Assembly: GCA_017794825.1 (NCBI GenBank)
Contig: CP051237.1
Coordinates: 4,110,501 to 4,174,500 of the forward strand
Length of the DNA stretch: 64,000 nucleotides
From: Pararhizobium sp.
GTDB taxonomy: Bacteria > Pseudomonadota > Alphaproteobacteria > Rhizobiales > Rhizobiaceae
Direction: 5' to 3'
A program made the translations under genes and the position numbers. Positions 25,104 to 33,993 of the stretch are shown piece by piece. The notes under the pieces were generated by a model. That model saw nothing but the letters and a program-made list of their open reading frames with translations. It did no database searches and was not told the origin of the DNA. Numbering within the stretch: position 1 is the stretch's first letter; every line of letters begins with the position of its first letter.

Positions 25104-26018
25104 ATGACCTTAGGTCGTGTGCTCATCACTGGCGCATATGGCCTGATAGGCCATGAAACCGTTCTAGCACTCCAGTCGGCTGGCTTCGACGTGGTGCCGA
25201 CCGATATCTTGTCTGAACCACCAAGCGACGCAGCTTTCGAGGCTGTGCCCCTTGCGATCAGCGGCGTCGCTCCAATCCTGCGGGTTCTCAAGGATCACGG
25301 GATTGAGTCGATCGTTCATACAGCAGGCGTGTCCGGTCCGATGCTCGGCAAGAGCCAGCCGCATTCGGTGCTGTCGACCAATGTTTGCGGCGTGCTCGAC
25401 CTTTATGAGGCTGCGCGACTGGCGTCGGTGCAGAGGATTGTTCTCACATCAAGCGCCGGCGCCTACGGCGACACCGGAGATGTGCTTGTTGACGAGGACA
25501 TGCCGCTTTCCGCCACCAGCGCCTATGGCGTTTCCAAGCTCTGCGCGGAGCAGATTGCGCATGCTTATGCGCATCACGATGTCGAAAGCGTCATCCTGCG
25601 CCCCTCCTGGGTCTACGGGCATCGCCGTCGCACGGATTGCGTGATCAAGACGATGATCACAGACGCGCTCGCTCATGCGCCGACGCATCTTCCCTGGGGC
25701 GCCGGATTTTCGCGTCAGTTCGTACATGTTTCCGATGTAGCCGCTTCCGTCAACAGAGCGTTGACGACCACCAAAGGGGTGCAGAGGGCCTATAATATCT
25801 CTGACGGAATGCACTATGCTCTGGACGATGTGGCGCGGCTTGTGCGTGGACGGCTACCTTCTGCGCAAATAGATCTGGCGGACGGGCCCGATCCTGACGA
25901 CATTCTATGCGGTCAACTGGATATTTCCGCCGCCAGAGCCAATCTCGACTGGGAGCCGAAGATCGACCTGCCAACCGGTATTGATCAGATGATCGTTGCG
26001 CTCGCAGGTCGACAGTGA
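25104..26018 (+). CDS. NAD-dependent epimerase/dehydratase (extended SDR)
   Basis: A 304-residue extended SDR. It has the Rossmann loop GAYGLIG near residue 9, LTSSAGAYG with the catalytic Ser/Thr, and YGVSKLCAEQ with the Tyr-x-x-x-Lys pair. VILRPSWVYGHRRRTDCVIKTMITDAL and FVHVSDVAASVNRAL follow the sugar-nucleotide epimerase pattern. Likely acts on a sugar, sugar acid or related small molecule; uronate dehydrogenase-like enzymes are one possibility. It converges with the regulator gene to the right. Confidence 0.82.
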   Translation: MTLGRVLITGAYGLIGHETVLALQSAGFDVVPTDILSEPPSDAAFEAVPLAISGVAPILRVLKDHGIESIVHTAGVSGPMLGKSQPHSVLSTNVCGVLDLYEAARLASVQRIVLTSSAGAYGDTGDVLVDEDMPLSATSAYGVSKLCAEQIAHAYAHHDVESVILRPSWVYGHRRRTDCVIKTMITDALAHAPTHLPWGAGFSRQFVHVSDVAASVNRALTTTKGVQRAYNISDGMHYALDDVARLVRGRLPSAQIDLADGPDPDDILCGQLDISAARANLDWEPKIDLPTGIDQMIVALAGRQ

Positions 26019-26055
26019 AGGCCTGAAAAGCCGCCCGCCATTCCGACATCCTCGT

Positions 26056-27552
26056 TTATTGCGAGAATTCGCTCGGCTCTTCGACGAACAGGTTCTTGAG
26101 CGCGCCGCCAGAAATCGAATTCACCACCAGGGGAATGCCGATCTGCCGCTTTTGCTTGAGATCGCGGTCGCCCCAATAGGTGAGCCGCGAGGGGCGGCTC
26201 ATCATCGGGTTCTCGATCGAAAAGTCCGGGATCATGGCCTGGAAGCGGCGGATGTCGCCGAGCGCGCTCTCGCCCGCCATCTGAAGCGTCGCCAGGATCA
26301 ATTCCAGCGTATGGACCTTTGTGCCCGCCTCGTCGTTCCACTGACCTGCAAGCCGGGTAAATCGGGCCATGAAATCCTGCATCCGTTCGCTGCGCGAATT
26401 GATCGGGCTCGCACCGCCGACCATGACAATCCCGTCGGCGAGACTGCCGATCGCATTGACCAGAAAATCCGCATCCTGCGCAGCTTCAGTGGTGATCGGT
26501 CCCGAAAAGCCCATATCTCTGGCGCGCGCGATCAACCGCACAGAATCCTGGGGCGCGAGATTGGGAAGGGCCAGCACATCCGGCATCGTTTCCAGCGCCG
26601 GGACAAGCGCGCGTTCGATATCATCGCCGCCCGAGCGGTAAATGCCAGAGCCCGATATCAAGCGCAAACCAATGCTTTTCGCTATCCTGATGAGCTCGGA
26701 TCGCTGCTGCAAACCTTCCGGGGTGGAGGGCGAAACAATACTTAAGGTTTGAGCGCCTTCGCTTTGCATCAGATACTGATAAATCCTTGGCGCGGCCTGA
26801 TAGTTCGCAACCTGGCAAAGCACGGCGTTTTTATGCGGCGGCCTGTATAGCGACCGGGTGAATGAATAGGGAAACAGCATCGCCCGATTGCGCTCCACTA
26901 CTGGAGTCGCCGCCGCAATCGTTTGCTCCACATTGGGTCCGATAATATAGCGAACCCCTTCGGTTTCCGTCAGGAACCGCGCGCCTTCGGCAGCGCGGCC
27001 GGGCTGCATTCCGTCGTCAAACGACACGATCTGGACGCGGTAGCGTTCGCCGGAAATCTCAACGCCGCCCGCGTCATTGTACATCTCCGCGGTGACTTCT
27101 GCGCAGTGTTTGCTCACAAGCCCCCATGGCGCCGCCGGACCGCTCATCGTGCCAAGAACGCCGATCTTCAGGACGGGGTCGGGACTGCGTACTGTCGTTG
27201 TAATTCTGCGTGGACGCTGCGCGCTGGTCGCGCCGTCGCGGCGCATACGCGACCGTTTGGGGAGCCGGGCGAGGTCGAGCGCCTGCCCCTCTGCATCATG
27301 CGCGGGATCGGCCAGATCGCTGAAGGGCAGACCCAGGCCAAGCACATGAACCGCCGTTGCATAAAGACCGATCGACACGCCAAGATCACCGGCTTCAAGT
27401 CGGGAGTATGTGGTGCGATGCACACCGAGCGATATGGCTACCTGTTCGGCTGTCAAGCCGCGCCGGAGACGGGCGATGCGGATGTCCGCTGCAAACTTTT
27501 TAAGCGATTCTGCCACTGCAAGAGGCACTTCCGCTTGAAGAAAACGCTTCAT
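26056..27552 (-). CDS. XRE-type HTH regulator fused to a periplasmic-binding-protein-like domain
   Basis: A 498-residue protein begun at ATG 27552 with AGGGA just upstream. The first ~75 residues form an HTH of the XRE type (LKKFAADIRIARLRRGLTAEQVAISLGVHRTTYSRLEAGDLGVSIGLYATAVHVLGL). After a basic linker, from about residue 125, comes a type I binding-protein fold of the branched-chain amino-acid/amide kind (VLKIGVLGTMSGPAAPWGLVSKHCAEVTAEMYNDAGGVEI ... YIIGPNVEQTIAAATPVVE). There is no signal peptide, so it is a cytoplasmic one-component sensor. It diverges from an ABC importer operon it probably controls. Confidence 0.8.
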   Translation of the reverse strand: MKRFLQAEVPLAVAESLKKFAADIRIARLRRGLTAEQVAISLGVHRTTYSRLEAGDLGVSIGLYATAVHVLGLGLPFSDLADPAHDAEGQALDLARLPKRSRMRRDGATSAQRPRRITTTVRSPDPVLKIGVLGTMSGPAAPWGLVSKHCAEVTAEMYNDAGGVEISGERYRVQIVSFDDGMQPGRAAEGARFLTETEGVRYIIGPNVEQTIAAATPVVERNRAMLFPYSFTRSLYRPPHKNAVLCQVANYQAAPRIYQYLMQSEGAQTLSIVSPSTPEGLQQRSELIRIAKSIGLRLISGSGIYRSGGDDIERALVPALETMPDVLALPNLAPQDSVRLIARARDMGFSGPITTEAAQDADFLVNAIGSLADGIVMVGGASPINSRSERMQDFMARFTRLAGQWNDEAGTKVHTLELILATLQMAGESALGDIRRFQAMIPDFSIENPMMSRPSRLTYWGDRDLKQKRQIGIPLVVNSISGGALKNLFVEEPSEFSQ

Positions 27553-27939
27553 TTCCCTGCCTTTCGCTCGGCGAGAGGGTATTAGCAAATTCCAGCAAGT
27601 TTCATGCCACGTGGTGATCTGTCGGGCGCGCGCGAGACGCGTTGTGACGCATATTTGCGACATTAACGACTGCGCTGTCGCGGATTTGCGACCCAGGCGC
27701 GTCCGGGGTCGTTTCGGGCGCTTTTACGGCTGATTCTTTCATGTTGTGGCCCGAGCGAAATGACATCTAGTCTTGGCAAATCGGCAACCACGGCCGTGCC
27801 GCAGGCCCGAAAATATACAAATGCGGCACATTCGCCAGCCCGGGAAATGCGCTGCACATCGTGCGGGTGATGTGGGTCCAGGACTGCCTTTGAATGCTTA
27901 CACCTAACGAGATGCAACAAGGAAAGAAAGGGAAAAGAT
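27553..27939. promoter_or_regulatory. Divergent regulatory region with ATTTGCGAC repeats
   Basis: This 387-bp region separates the regulator from the importer operon. ATTTGCGAC occurs at 27653-27661 and again at 27684-27692, exactly 31 bp (three helical turns) apart on the same strand. Related inverted forms lie at about 27585-27591 (GCAAATT) and 27776-27783 (GCAAATCG). These are the best candidates for operator sites of the HTH fusion protein. Confidence 0.4.
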
Positions 27940-29010
27940 ATGAAGCGTTCTTTTCAACCAAACTTCAGGACCGCGATGAAACGTGCGGGCGCCGCAATGC
28001 TGGTGACGGCGATCGCGGGAATCGGTTTTGTGGCGCCTGCACAGACAACACTGGCGCAGGAACCGGAAGTCACGAAGCTGGACTTCTGGGCGGTTCGTGA
28101 CGCGCAGATGTCCGGGCAGATCGCCTTTGCCTCCGAGATGGGTTACTTCGCGGACGAGGGACTCGATGTCACCGTCAAGTGGATCGTGAGCGGTACGGAT
28201 GTGCCCAGCCTCGCGGCCAGCGGCGAGATCCTCATGACCGGCGAGTCCGTCTACATCTCTGCGATGCTGCAGGAAAAAGGCGTGGACATGCGTTACATGA
28301 TGCCGATGTCCGATGTCGGCGGGTCGCAACAGGTCGTGTTGGGACCGAACGTCGACGTGAACTCGCCAAAAGATCTTGAAGGCAAGAAGATCGGCATGGC
28401 GGCTGGCGCCGGAGTTGGCATGGCGATAACCGCCATGTGCGAGGAGTATGGCGTCGACTGCGCGAAAATCACCCTTGTCAACCTGCAGCCGCCGGATCAG
28501 ATTCCCGCGCTTGTGCGTGGCGACATCGATGCCATGGCGATCTGGAATCCCTATGCCCTCGAAGGCGTAAAGGTGGGCGGGCGCCTCTATTTCTCCGGCA
28601 ACAAGTCATACATTGACGGCGAGGCGAAGGACGTCAACTACATGTACCTGGATGGCGGCCTGATCGTGAACGGCGAATTCGCCGACGAGAATCCGGAGAC
28701 CGTGAAGGCGGTGATGCGGGCTCTGATCAAGGCGACGGAATATATGAACTCCCATCCCGTCGAGGAGATCGCGGGCATTCTGACCGGGACGCTCGATATC
28801 CCCGAGGAAGACCTTCAGAAGATCCTTAGCATGAATATCTACACCAACGTGATCGATGACGCGACGGTGGACAAGGCGACGACGCTCCTCGCCTATGGCG
28901 GACGCCCGGACATTGCCTGGGTCAATGAGGTCTATGCTCCAAAGGACCTCTACTATCTCGACCTGCTCAAGGAAGTCTCGCCGGATTTGGTTACGGCCAA
29001 CGGTTTCTAG
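27940..29010 (+). CDS. ABC importer substrate-binding protein (NMT1/SsuA-like)
   Basis: A 356-residue periplasmic protein with a signal peptide ending around residue 40 (PAQTTLAQ|EPEV). The type II binding fold shows LDFWAVRDAQMSGQIAFASEMGYFADEGLDVTVKWI, GTDVPSLAASGEI, LEGKKIGMAAGAGVGMAI and AMAIWNPYALEGVKVGG. This family binds sulfonates, nitrate, thiamine precursors and other small organics; the ligand is unknown. It is the first gene of an importer operon with ATPase and permease. Confidence 0.88.
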   Translation: MKRSFQPNFRTAMKRAGAAMLVTAIAGIGFVAPAQTTLAQEPEVTKLDFWAVRDAQMSGQIAFASEMGYFADEGLDVTVKWIVSGTDVPSLAASGEILMTGESVYISAMLQEKGVDMRYMMPMSDVGGSQQVVLGPNVDVNSPKDLEGKKIGMAAGAGVGMAITAMCEEYGVDCAKITLVNLQPPDQIPALVRGDIDAMAIWNPYALEGVKVGGRLYFSGNKSYIDGEAKDVNYMYLDGGLIVNGEFADENPETVKAVMRALIKATEYMNSHPVEEIAGILTGTLDIPEEDLQKILSMNIYTNVIDDATVDKATTLLAYGGRPDIAWVNEVYAPKDLYYLDLLKEVSPDLVTANGF

Positions 29011-29111
29011 GAAGAGCACTGCGATGATCGACTTGCCAGGCGGCGCCACTGCCGCCTGGCAAGTTTCTTGCTTTAACTGTGTAGTTCCTCATCGGATTCA
29101 GGGCCATTCAC

Positions 29112-29861
29112 TTGGACAAGACGCCTAAGCTTCGTTTCGACCGGATTGATATGGTCTTCTCCCGACCAAAGCAGCCGCCGGTCCGGATTCTCAAATCCGT
29201 AAGCTTCGATGTTGGCGAAGGTGAATTCGTTTGCCTGTTGGGACCCTCGGGATGCGGCAAGTCGACCCTGCTCAATATCGCGGCCGGTTTGCTCAAGCCC
29301 AGCGCGGGAACGGTGAGCGTCGATTCAAAAATCGTCACCGGACCGGGACGGGACCGCGGCGTGGTGTTTCAGGAATACGCCCTCTTCCCATGGCTGACAG
29401 TGCGCCAGAATGTGGTTCTGGGCGCCAAATCGGGAGACGGAAAGGTCGACGGCGACAAGGTCGATCACTTCCTGACCGTGACGGGCATGTATGACCACCG
29501 CGACAAGTTGCCCAAAGAACTTTCGGGCGGGATGAAGCAGCGCGCCGCCATAGCGCGCACTCTTGCTAATGACCCGGAAATCATCCTGATGGACGAGCCG
29601 TTCGGCGCCCTCGATCCCTATACGCGCGAGGCGCTGCAGGATCAGCTGATCGAGCTGTGGAGCGGCTCCAGAAAAACCATTCTGTTCGTGACCCATAGCG
29701 TGGAGGAGGCCGCCTATCTGGCGGGGACCGTGATCCTGCTCAAGGCGCATCCCGGCGAACTGAAGGCCACGATCAGCAATGAGGTCGCCTGGCCCCGCGA
29801 ACGTGCGTCGGAAGACCTGATCGGCATTGAAAGGACGATACGCAGTGTCGAAAGAACGTAG
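29112..29861 (+). CDS. ABC importer ATP-binding protein
   Basis: A 249-residue ATPase of the nitrate/sulfonate/taurine importer type. Walker A GPSGCGKST, Q-loop VVFQEYALFPWLTV, signature LSGGMKQRAAIAR, Walker B IILMDEPFGALDP and H-loop LFVTHSVEEA are all intact. The listed start is TTG 29112; ATG 29151 is an alternative. It overlaps the permease start by 17 bases. Confidence 0.9.
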   Translation: MDKTPKLRFDRIDMVFSRPKQPPVRILKSVSFDVGEGEFVCLLGPSGCGKSTLLNIAAGLLKPSAGTVSVDSKIVTGPGRDRGVVFQEYALFPWLTVRQNVVLGAKSGDGKVDGDKVDHFLTVTGMYDHRDKLPKELSGGMKQRAAIARTLANDPEIILMDEPFGALDPYTREALQDQLIELWSGSRKTILFVTHSVEEAAYLAGTVILLKAHPGELKATISNEVAWPRERASEDLIGIERTIRSVERT

Positions 29862-30708
29862 CGCCCAGTTTGATGTGCCGGATAACCAGCTTGATACGCT
29901 GGAGAAAAAGCGTCTCGCGGATTTCAGCCTCCAGAACCAGAACGCCATGCGGGTTTACAAGCTCATAAGCCTTGTCGCCTTCATTGCCGCTTGGCAGGCG
30001 CTTGATCTCTTCAACGCACGTTTCAATTTTTACAATCCGCTGCTCTTTCCGTCGCCGGTGGATATCGCCACAAGAGCAGCGGAGCTTTGGTCGACCGGCG
30101 CGCTGCAAAACCATATCGCCGCATCGGTGTCCCGCGTCTTTATTGGCACTCTCATAGCGTTTCCACCTGCTGTCGTGCTGGGTATCGGGATTGCTCGGTC
30201 GAGGTTGATCGAGGTGGTTTTCGAACCGATCGTCGAACTCATTCGGCCCATCCCGCCACTGGCGGTGCTGCCATTGTTCATTCTCTGGTTCGGCATAGGC
30301 GAGCTGTCCAAATTGATGTTCATCGCCTTTGCGGCGTTCTACATCATCCTGACAACCGTCATGCTGAGCGCGGTGAACATCGACGTGGTGCTCGTTCGCG
30401 CCGCCAGAACCCTTGGTATCAACGGCTTTCGTTTCTACCGGGAGATCGTCTTTCCGGCGATCTCTCCGGATCTGTTCATAGGGGTCCGACTGGGATTGTC
30501 TGCGGGCTTCGTCATGATCGTCGCAGCCGAGTTTATCGCCGCGGATGTGGGACTGGGCTATATGATCAATTACGCGCGCGCATTCTTCCGCGTGTCAGAC
30601 ATGTTTGTGGGCGCGCTGACAATCGGTTTCATAGGGTTCGCCGTGAACGCGGTGCTGGTCAGAATCGAGCGCCGAATGTTCAGCTGGCGCGTCAATGATG
30701 AACGCTGA
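29845..30708 (+). CDS. ABC importer permease
   Basis: A 287-residue inner-membrane permease, started at GTG 29845 because AAAGGA lies eight bases ahead. After a hydrophilic N-terminus it has about six helices; the EAA loop reads AARTLGINGFRFYREIVFPAISPDLFIGVRLGLS, which docks on the ATPase. Typical of the SsuC/TauC type of importer. Completes the three-gene transporter. Confidence 0.9.
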   Translation: MSKERSAQFDVPDNQLDTLEKKRLADFSLQNQNAMRVYKLISLVAFIAAWQALDLFNARFNFYNPLLFPSPVDIATRAAELWSTGALQNHIAASVSRVFIGTLIAFPPAVVLGIGIARSRLIEVVFEPIVELIRPIPPLAVLPLFILWFGIGELSKLMFIAFAAFYIILTTVMLSAVNIDVVLVRAARTLGINGFRFYREIVFPAISPDLFIGVRLGLSAGFVMIVAAEFIAADVGLGYMINYARAFFRVSDMFVGALTIGFIGFAVNAVLVRIERRMFSWRVNDER

Positions 30709-30768
30709 CGCCGCGTGAAATGTTCGACTGCCTGGTGGTTTGGCCCATGGCGGGAGGTCACTGAAGGG

Positions 30769-30873
30769 TCAGCGTTTGCTTTCCGCCGCATAGTCATAGT
30801 CAGCGCCTTGCCACTCAGAATCGAAATAGGCGTCCCGCCAGTCGCCTGAGACTAGCAAGCCATTGAATGACGG
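30769..30873 (-). pseudogene. C-terminal remnant of an unidentified gene
   Basis: On the minus strand a short frame reads NGLLVSGDWRDAYFDSEWQ and on through GADYDYAAESKR to a stop at 30769. It is preceded in frame by a stop four codons upstream of the N, and there is no start. The acidic/aromatic composition looks like real protein, so this is probably the tail of a gene cut off at the boundary of the adjacent mobile element. Family not recognised. Confidence 0.35.
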
Positions 30874-30971
30874 CTATCGGGCTTGACCAACGGCTCGGTG
30901 AACGTCCGAAATAAGGGCGCAAAACAGTCGATGTTCTAACTGTTCTCTGTCGTCGGCTTTGGCACTAGTAC

Positions 30972-33131
30972 CTACTCCACCACGGCGATCGAAATCAGCC
31001 GCGCAGTCGATGTGTTTCTCTTCAGAACATGAATGTGCTTCTGCCTGAGGAGGGGTGCGGCGCGGTCGATGGCGTTGCCGAGGGCATTGACCTTGGCGGG
31101 CCAGAAGCGGGAGTGGCGGATGTCTTCTGAGACGAATGTGTTGAGTTCGGCAAGGAGATCGGTGGCTGTGCCTTCCCATCCGCCGATGTGATGCTTGACC
31201 ATCCAGTCGCGGACGGCAACGGCGACAGGGTCGGCCTCGAAGGCGGAGTCGGATGTGTAGGCCCGGTTCGAGGCATAGGCGCGGTCGAAATCTCCCGGCT
31301 CCCAGCCGAGGCTTGGACCGGCCGCCGCCATCAGCTTGGCAAAGGCGGCCATGCGGGGCATGCGGGAGAGCTTGATGGCGTCGTAGTGTCTCAAGGCGCC
31401 CGAGAGGGCGTCGCAGAGGGCCCCAAGGACTCGGGGCTGGATAGTTTCCCATTCGGCCCACCAGTCGTCTTCCGGTCGGCGGGTGTCCTCGTCGATGCGT
31501 TTCAGACGGACAGTGAGCGAGCGCTCGGCAAGGTCGGCCCTGTCGGTGAGGCTCGGTATGCCATTCATGATGACGGGGCGCGAGCCCTGGAACCAGCTGG
31601 CATCATTGTCGGTGTGGAGCTTGCGTGTAAGGAAGCCCGCTCCCGTTGCCAGGCGACAGACGGCATCGGAGAACCAGTTCTCGATGCGACTGACATTGTC
31701 GAAGGCAAGGACATGTGAGGAGCCGGCGGCAACGATGAGATCGCGTTCGTCGCGGGGAGGTGCGGCCGTCTCGACGATGCAGGGATCGACCAGGGTTCTG
31801 ATCAGACGGGAGACAGTGGACTTACCCGATCCCTGTTCCCCGCCGAGGGCGAGAACCGGAAAGGATGTCGCCTTTCCCCAGAGAGCGGCAACCAGCCAAC
31901 CGGTGACGAGAATGAAGTCGTCATCGTCGACATTCATGAAGGAGCGAAGCTCCTCGATCATGTATCCGGGTTCGGGCTCAGGAAGCGGGGCCATGATCTC
32001 GGGCCGCAGGAACTTGACCGTGGGGAAGGAAACGATCGACCATCCATCCTTCGTGATCTTCACCGCCCGCCAGGACGCGTCTCCGAGATCGATCCAGAGG
32101 GCGTCGTCGCTGAAGCCGGTTCTGAGCTCTGGTCTGTGGCAGGGGCCTTCATTGATCGCCTTGACGTCGAGAACGCGGAGCGTGTCGCAGAGCTGCTGGG
32201 TTGCGGGCGCTCCTCCCGTCTCCTCATAGAAGCGGCCGGCAAGCCACCGCTTGAAAGCGGCGCTTTCGAGTGGCCAGTGTTCGATGTGGGTCCCGACCGG
32301 AATGGAGGCGTAGGCGCGCTTTTCCGGAGAGTGCCAGAGCTCGAGGCAGTCCGCCGCGGCAAGAAGGGCGTCACGCTGGCGCGGTTGTTTTGAGGTTGAG
32401 GGTTTTGCGTTCGGTTGGTGTTGCTCCGGCTGGGATTGCTCCGGCTGGGAAGGAACGGACTGTGCGTTGGCGACCAGGTTGGCGATCTGTTCGGGTGTCC
32501 ACCCCTCGGTGAGGGCATCCGCCGCATCCCATCCCTGGCTGACTGTGTCGGGTGGGCTGATGACGGACAGGGATCCGACGCCGGCATCCCGGAGAAGACC
32601 ACAGACAGTCTTCGCATAGGCAGAGCCGGGTTCGTCCGCATCCGGCCAGAGAACGACATCGCGATCTTTGAGGGCAGACCAGTCCGCCTTTGCCGCTCCC
32701 TTGGACCCACCGGGCGAGGTAATGGCGACATGATCAGGCGCCAGTCGCGCCGCGGCGTCGGCAGCCTTTTCGCCCTCGCAGATGAGGACGGGAGCTTCCG
32801 GTCTCTGCGCCAATTTGTCGAGGCCATAGAGCGGCCGCGGCGCCGGCCAGCTTTCCCACCGCCACTGTGGCTTGGCCGATCCGGTCTTGAACAGAACGAG
32901 AGGACGGAAGCTCTTGGCCCCGTCCTTCGCCTCGAACCGGAAGACAGATCCGAGAAGCCCGCCATCCCCGTCCCGATAGTCCCAGGTGGCCGACGGCGTT
33001 CCGAGTTTGGGATGTCTTTTGGGTGGCTCAGGCGCATCATCGGGAACAGGCATGATACAGATCTTCGCCTGTTTCCTGTTCCGTCCCGATCCGTTGCCCT
33101 TGCCGATCGGTGCAAACGGGTCATTGCTCAT
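30972..33131 (-). CDS. Toprim primase-helicase of a mobile element
   Basis: A 719-residue protein started at ATG 33131, overlapping the upstream gene by 11 bases. The first third has a Toprim fold (APVLICEGEKAADAAARL, VVLWPDADEPGSAYAKTV with the DxD pair). The middle holds a P-loop ATPase: GGEQGSGKSTVSRLIRTLV as Walker A, HVLAFDNVSRI as Walker B, then SRPVIMNGIPSLTDRADLAERSLTVRL. The fold order matches primase-helicase proteins of phages, plasmids and integrative elements. The zinc-binding-like N-terminal part of such primases is encoded separately in the next gene. Confidence 0.8.
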   Translation of the reverse strand: MSNDPFAPIGKGNGSGRNRKQAKICIMPVPDDAPEPPKRHPKLGTPSATWDYRDGDGGLLGSVFRFEAKDGAKSFRPLVLFKTGSAKPQWRWESWPAPRPLYGLDKLAQRPEAPVLICEGEKAADAAARLAPDHVAITSPGGSKGAAKADWSALKDRDVVLWPDADEPGSAYAKTVCGLLRDAGVGSLSVISPPDTVSQGWDAADALTEGWTPEQIANLVANAQSVPSQPEQSQPEQHQPNAKPSTSKQPRQRDALLAAADCLELWHSPEKRAYASIPVGTHIEHWPLESAAFKRWLAGRFYEETGGAPATQQLCDTLRVLDVKAINEGPCHRPELRTGFSDDALWIDLGDASWRAVKITKDGWSIVSFPTVKFLRPEIMAPLPEPEPGYMIEELRSFMNVDDDDFILVTGWLVAALWGKATSFPVLALGGEQGSGKSTVSRLIRTLVDPCIVETAAPPRDERDLIVAAGSSHVLAFDNVSRIENWFSDAVCRLATGAGFLTRKLHTDNDASWFQGSRPVIMNGIPSLTDRADLAERSLTVRLKRIDEDTRRPEDDWWAEWETIQPRVLGALCDALSGALRHYDAIKLSRMPRMAAFAKLMAAAGPSLGWEPGDFDRAYASNRAYTSDSAFEADPVAVAVRDWMVKHHIGGWEGTATDLLAELNTFVSEDIRHSRFWPAKVNALGNAIDRAAPLLRQKHIHVLKRNTSTARLISIAVVE

Positions 33132-33438
33132 AGGGCGACACCCCGAGCATATCGGCGACACGAATGGCGGCCTCGCGCTGGTCGAGGCCGAAGAGATAGG
33201 CAGCCAGAGAAACGAGATCGCCACCGAAGTCGCCGGTGGCGAAGTCTCCCCATTTGCCCGTATTCAGATTGACCTTGAAGTTTCCGACATGTCGGTCGTT
33301 GCGGCGCGGGTTCCGCGCCGTCCATTCTCGTGCCTGTTTGCGACCGTCGGGAAGCCATCGCCAGCAGAGCGTCTCCGCATGGGGGAGGGCAAGCGACGAA
33401 ATCCGGTCGAAATCGATCCGTCTGTACGGTCTGCTCAT
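33121..33438 (-). CDS. Primase N-terminal-domain-like protein
   Basis: A 105-residue protein from ATG 33438, preceded by AAGGAAGG. The sequence LCWRWLPDGRKQAREWTARNPRRNDRHVGNFKVNLNTGKWGDFATGDFGGDLVSLAAYLFG follows the CHC2-type primase N-terminus, but the zinc-binding Cys/His set is largely missing, as in many element-borne primases. Overlap of its end with the Toprim gene suggests the two chains act together. Its start codon overlaps the stop of the 62-residue gene upstream. Confidence 0.75.
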   Translation of the reverse strand: MSRPYRRIDFDRISSLALPHAETLCWRWLPDGRKQAREWTARNPRRNDRHVGNFKVNLNTGKWGDFATGDFGGDLVSLAAYLFGLDQREAAIRVADMLGVSPYEQ

Positions 33439-33623
33439 CCGGCCTTCCTTTCCCGGAAGACCGGAAGGTTCGCGACGGCGTCGCCGATCGAGATCCATGG
33501 GTACGGCGCTTCGAGCCACTCCTCTGCCTCTTCACCAAGCAGGTCTTCCGGCTGGACGAATTCGGGAGAAGGCGCTCCGTGGTCGGTGTCCCGCAAGCTG
33601 GCCAGCAATATCGATACGATCAT
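33435..33623 (-). CDS. Small hypothetical protein in the element operon
   Basis: 62 residues, acidic (PEFVQPEDLLGEEAEEWLEAPYPW), without recognisable domain. Its start overlaps the HTH gene stop as ATGA and its stop overlaps the primase-like gene start in the same way. This double translational coupling is the main evidence that it is real. Confidence 0.6.
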   Translation of the reverse strand: MIVSILLASLRDTDHGAPSPEFVQPEDLLGEEAEEWLEAPYPWISIGDAVANLPVFRERKAG

Positions 33624-33853
33624 CGCGCAGGCCTTCCTGCGCTGACTTCCGATGTCGAAGAGGTCAGGTTCTCGACCACATAATGATCGAGGTCGGTGCG
33701 GCGGTACCGGACGCTTCGCCCGAGTTTGGCGTATTTCGGTCCACCTCCTCTCAGGCGCCAGGCCTGAAGGCTTCTTACGGATACGTTGAGATATTGGCTC
33801 GCCTGGTGCTCGTTGAGCAATTCGCCGGATAAAATGCTTCTGGTGTCAATCAT
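33620..33853 (-). CDS. AlpA/excisionase-like helix-turn-helix protein
   Basis: A 77-residue protein from ATG 33853 with GGAGT six bases ahead. LLNEHQASQYLNVSVRSLQAWRLRGGGPKYAKLGRSVRYRRTDLDHYV is the MerR/AlpA-type winged HTH found in excisionases and regulators of integrative elements. A palindrome covering its leader (33864-33883) suggests self-regulation. It begins the packed operon leading to the primase-helicase. Confidence 0.85.
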   Translation of the reverse strand: MIDTRSILSGELLNEHQASQYLNVSVRSLQAWRLRGGGPKYAKLGRSVRYRRTDLDHYVVENLTSSTSEVSAGRPAR

Positions 33854-33863
33854 CGTCAGTACT

Positions 33864-33883
33864 CCATATCGATTGCGATATGG
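33864..33883. promoter_or_regulatory. Palindromic operator candidate before the HTH gene
   Basis: CCATATCG-ATTG-CGATATGG is a perfect inverted repeat with 8-bp arms, placed 11 bp upstream of the HTH protein start and overlapping its ribosome-binding region. Confidence 0.5.
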
Positions 33884-33914
33884 AACGATGGTCAATCAGA
33901 ATGGCCCAGGTCAC

Positions 33915-33936
33915 CGGACAAGTCCGGACTTGTCCG
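33915..33936. promoter_or_regulatory. Perfect 22-bp palindrome upstream of the HTH gene
   Basis: The sequence centred between 33925 and 33926, with half-site CGGACAAGTCC, is fully palindromic over 22 bp. It lies about 60 bp upstream of the HTH gene start and could be a dimer-binding operator for the element's transcript. Confidence 0.5.
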
Positions 33937-33993
33937 AACATGACCACGCCTGACCAGATCAAGCGCTACTGCGGGCGGCAAAGCAGGTGGATA

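Noticed and set aside
27900..27939. TPP riboswitch before the NMT1-like binding-protein gene
   Set aside because: NMT1/ThiY-like proteins sometimes have one, but no conserved CTGAGA/ACC-type core was seen in the leader.
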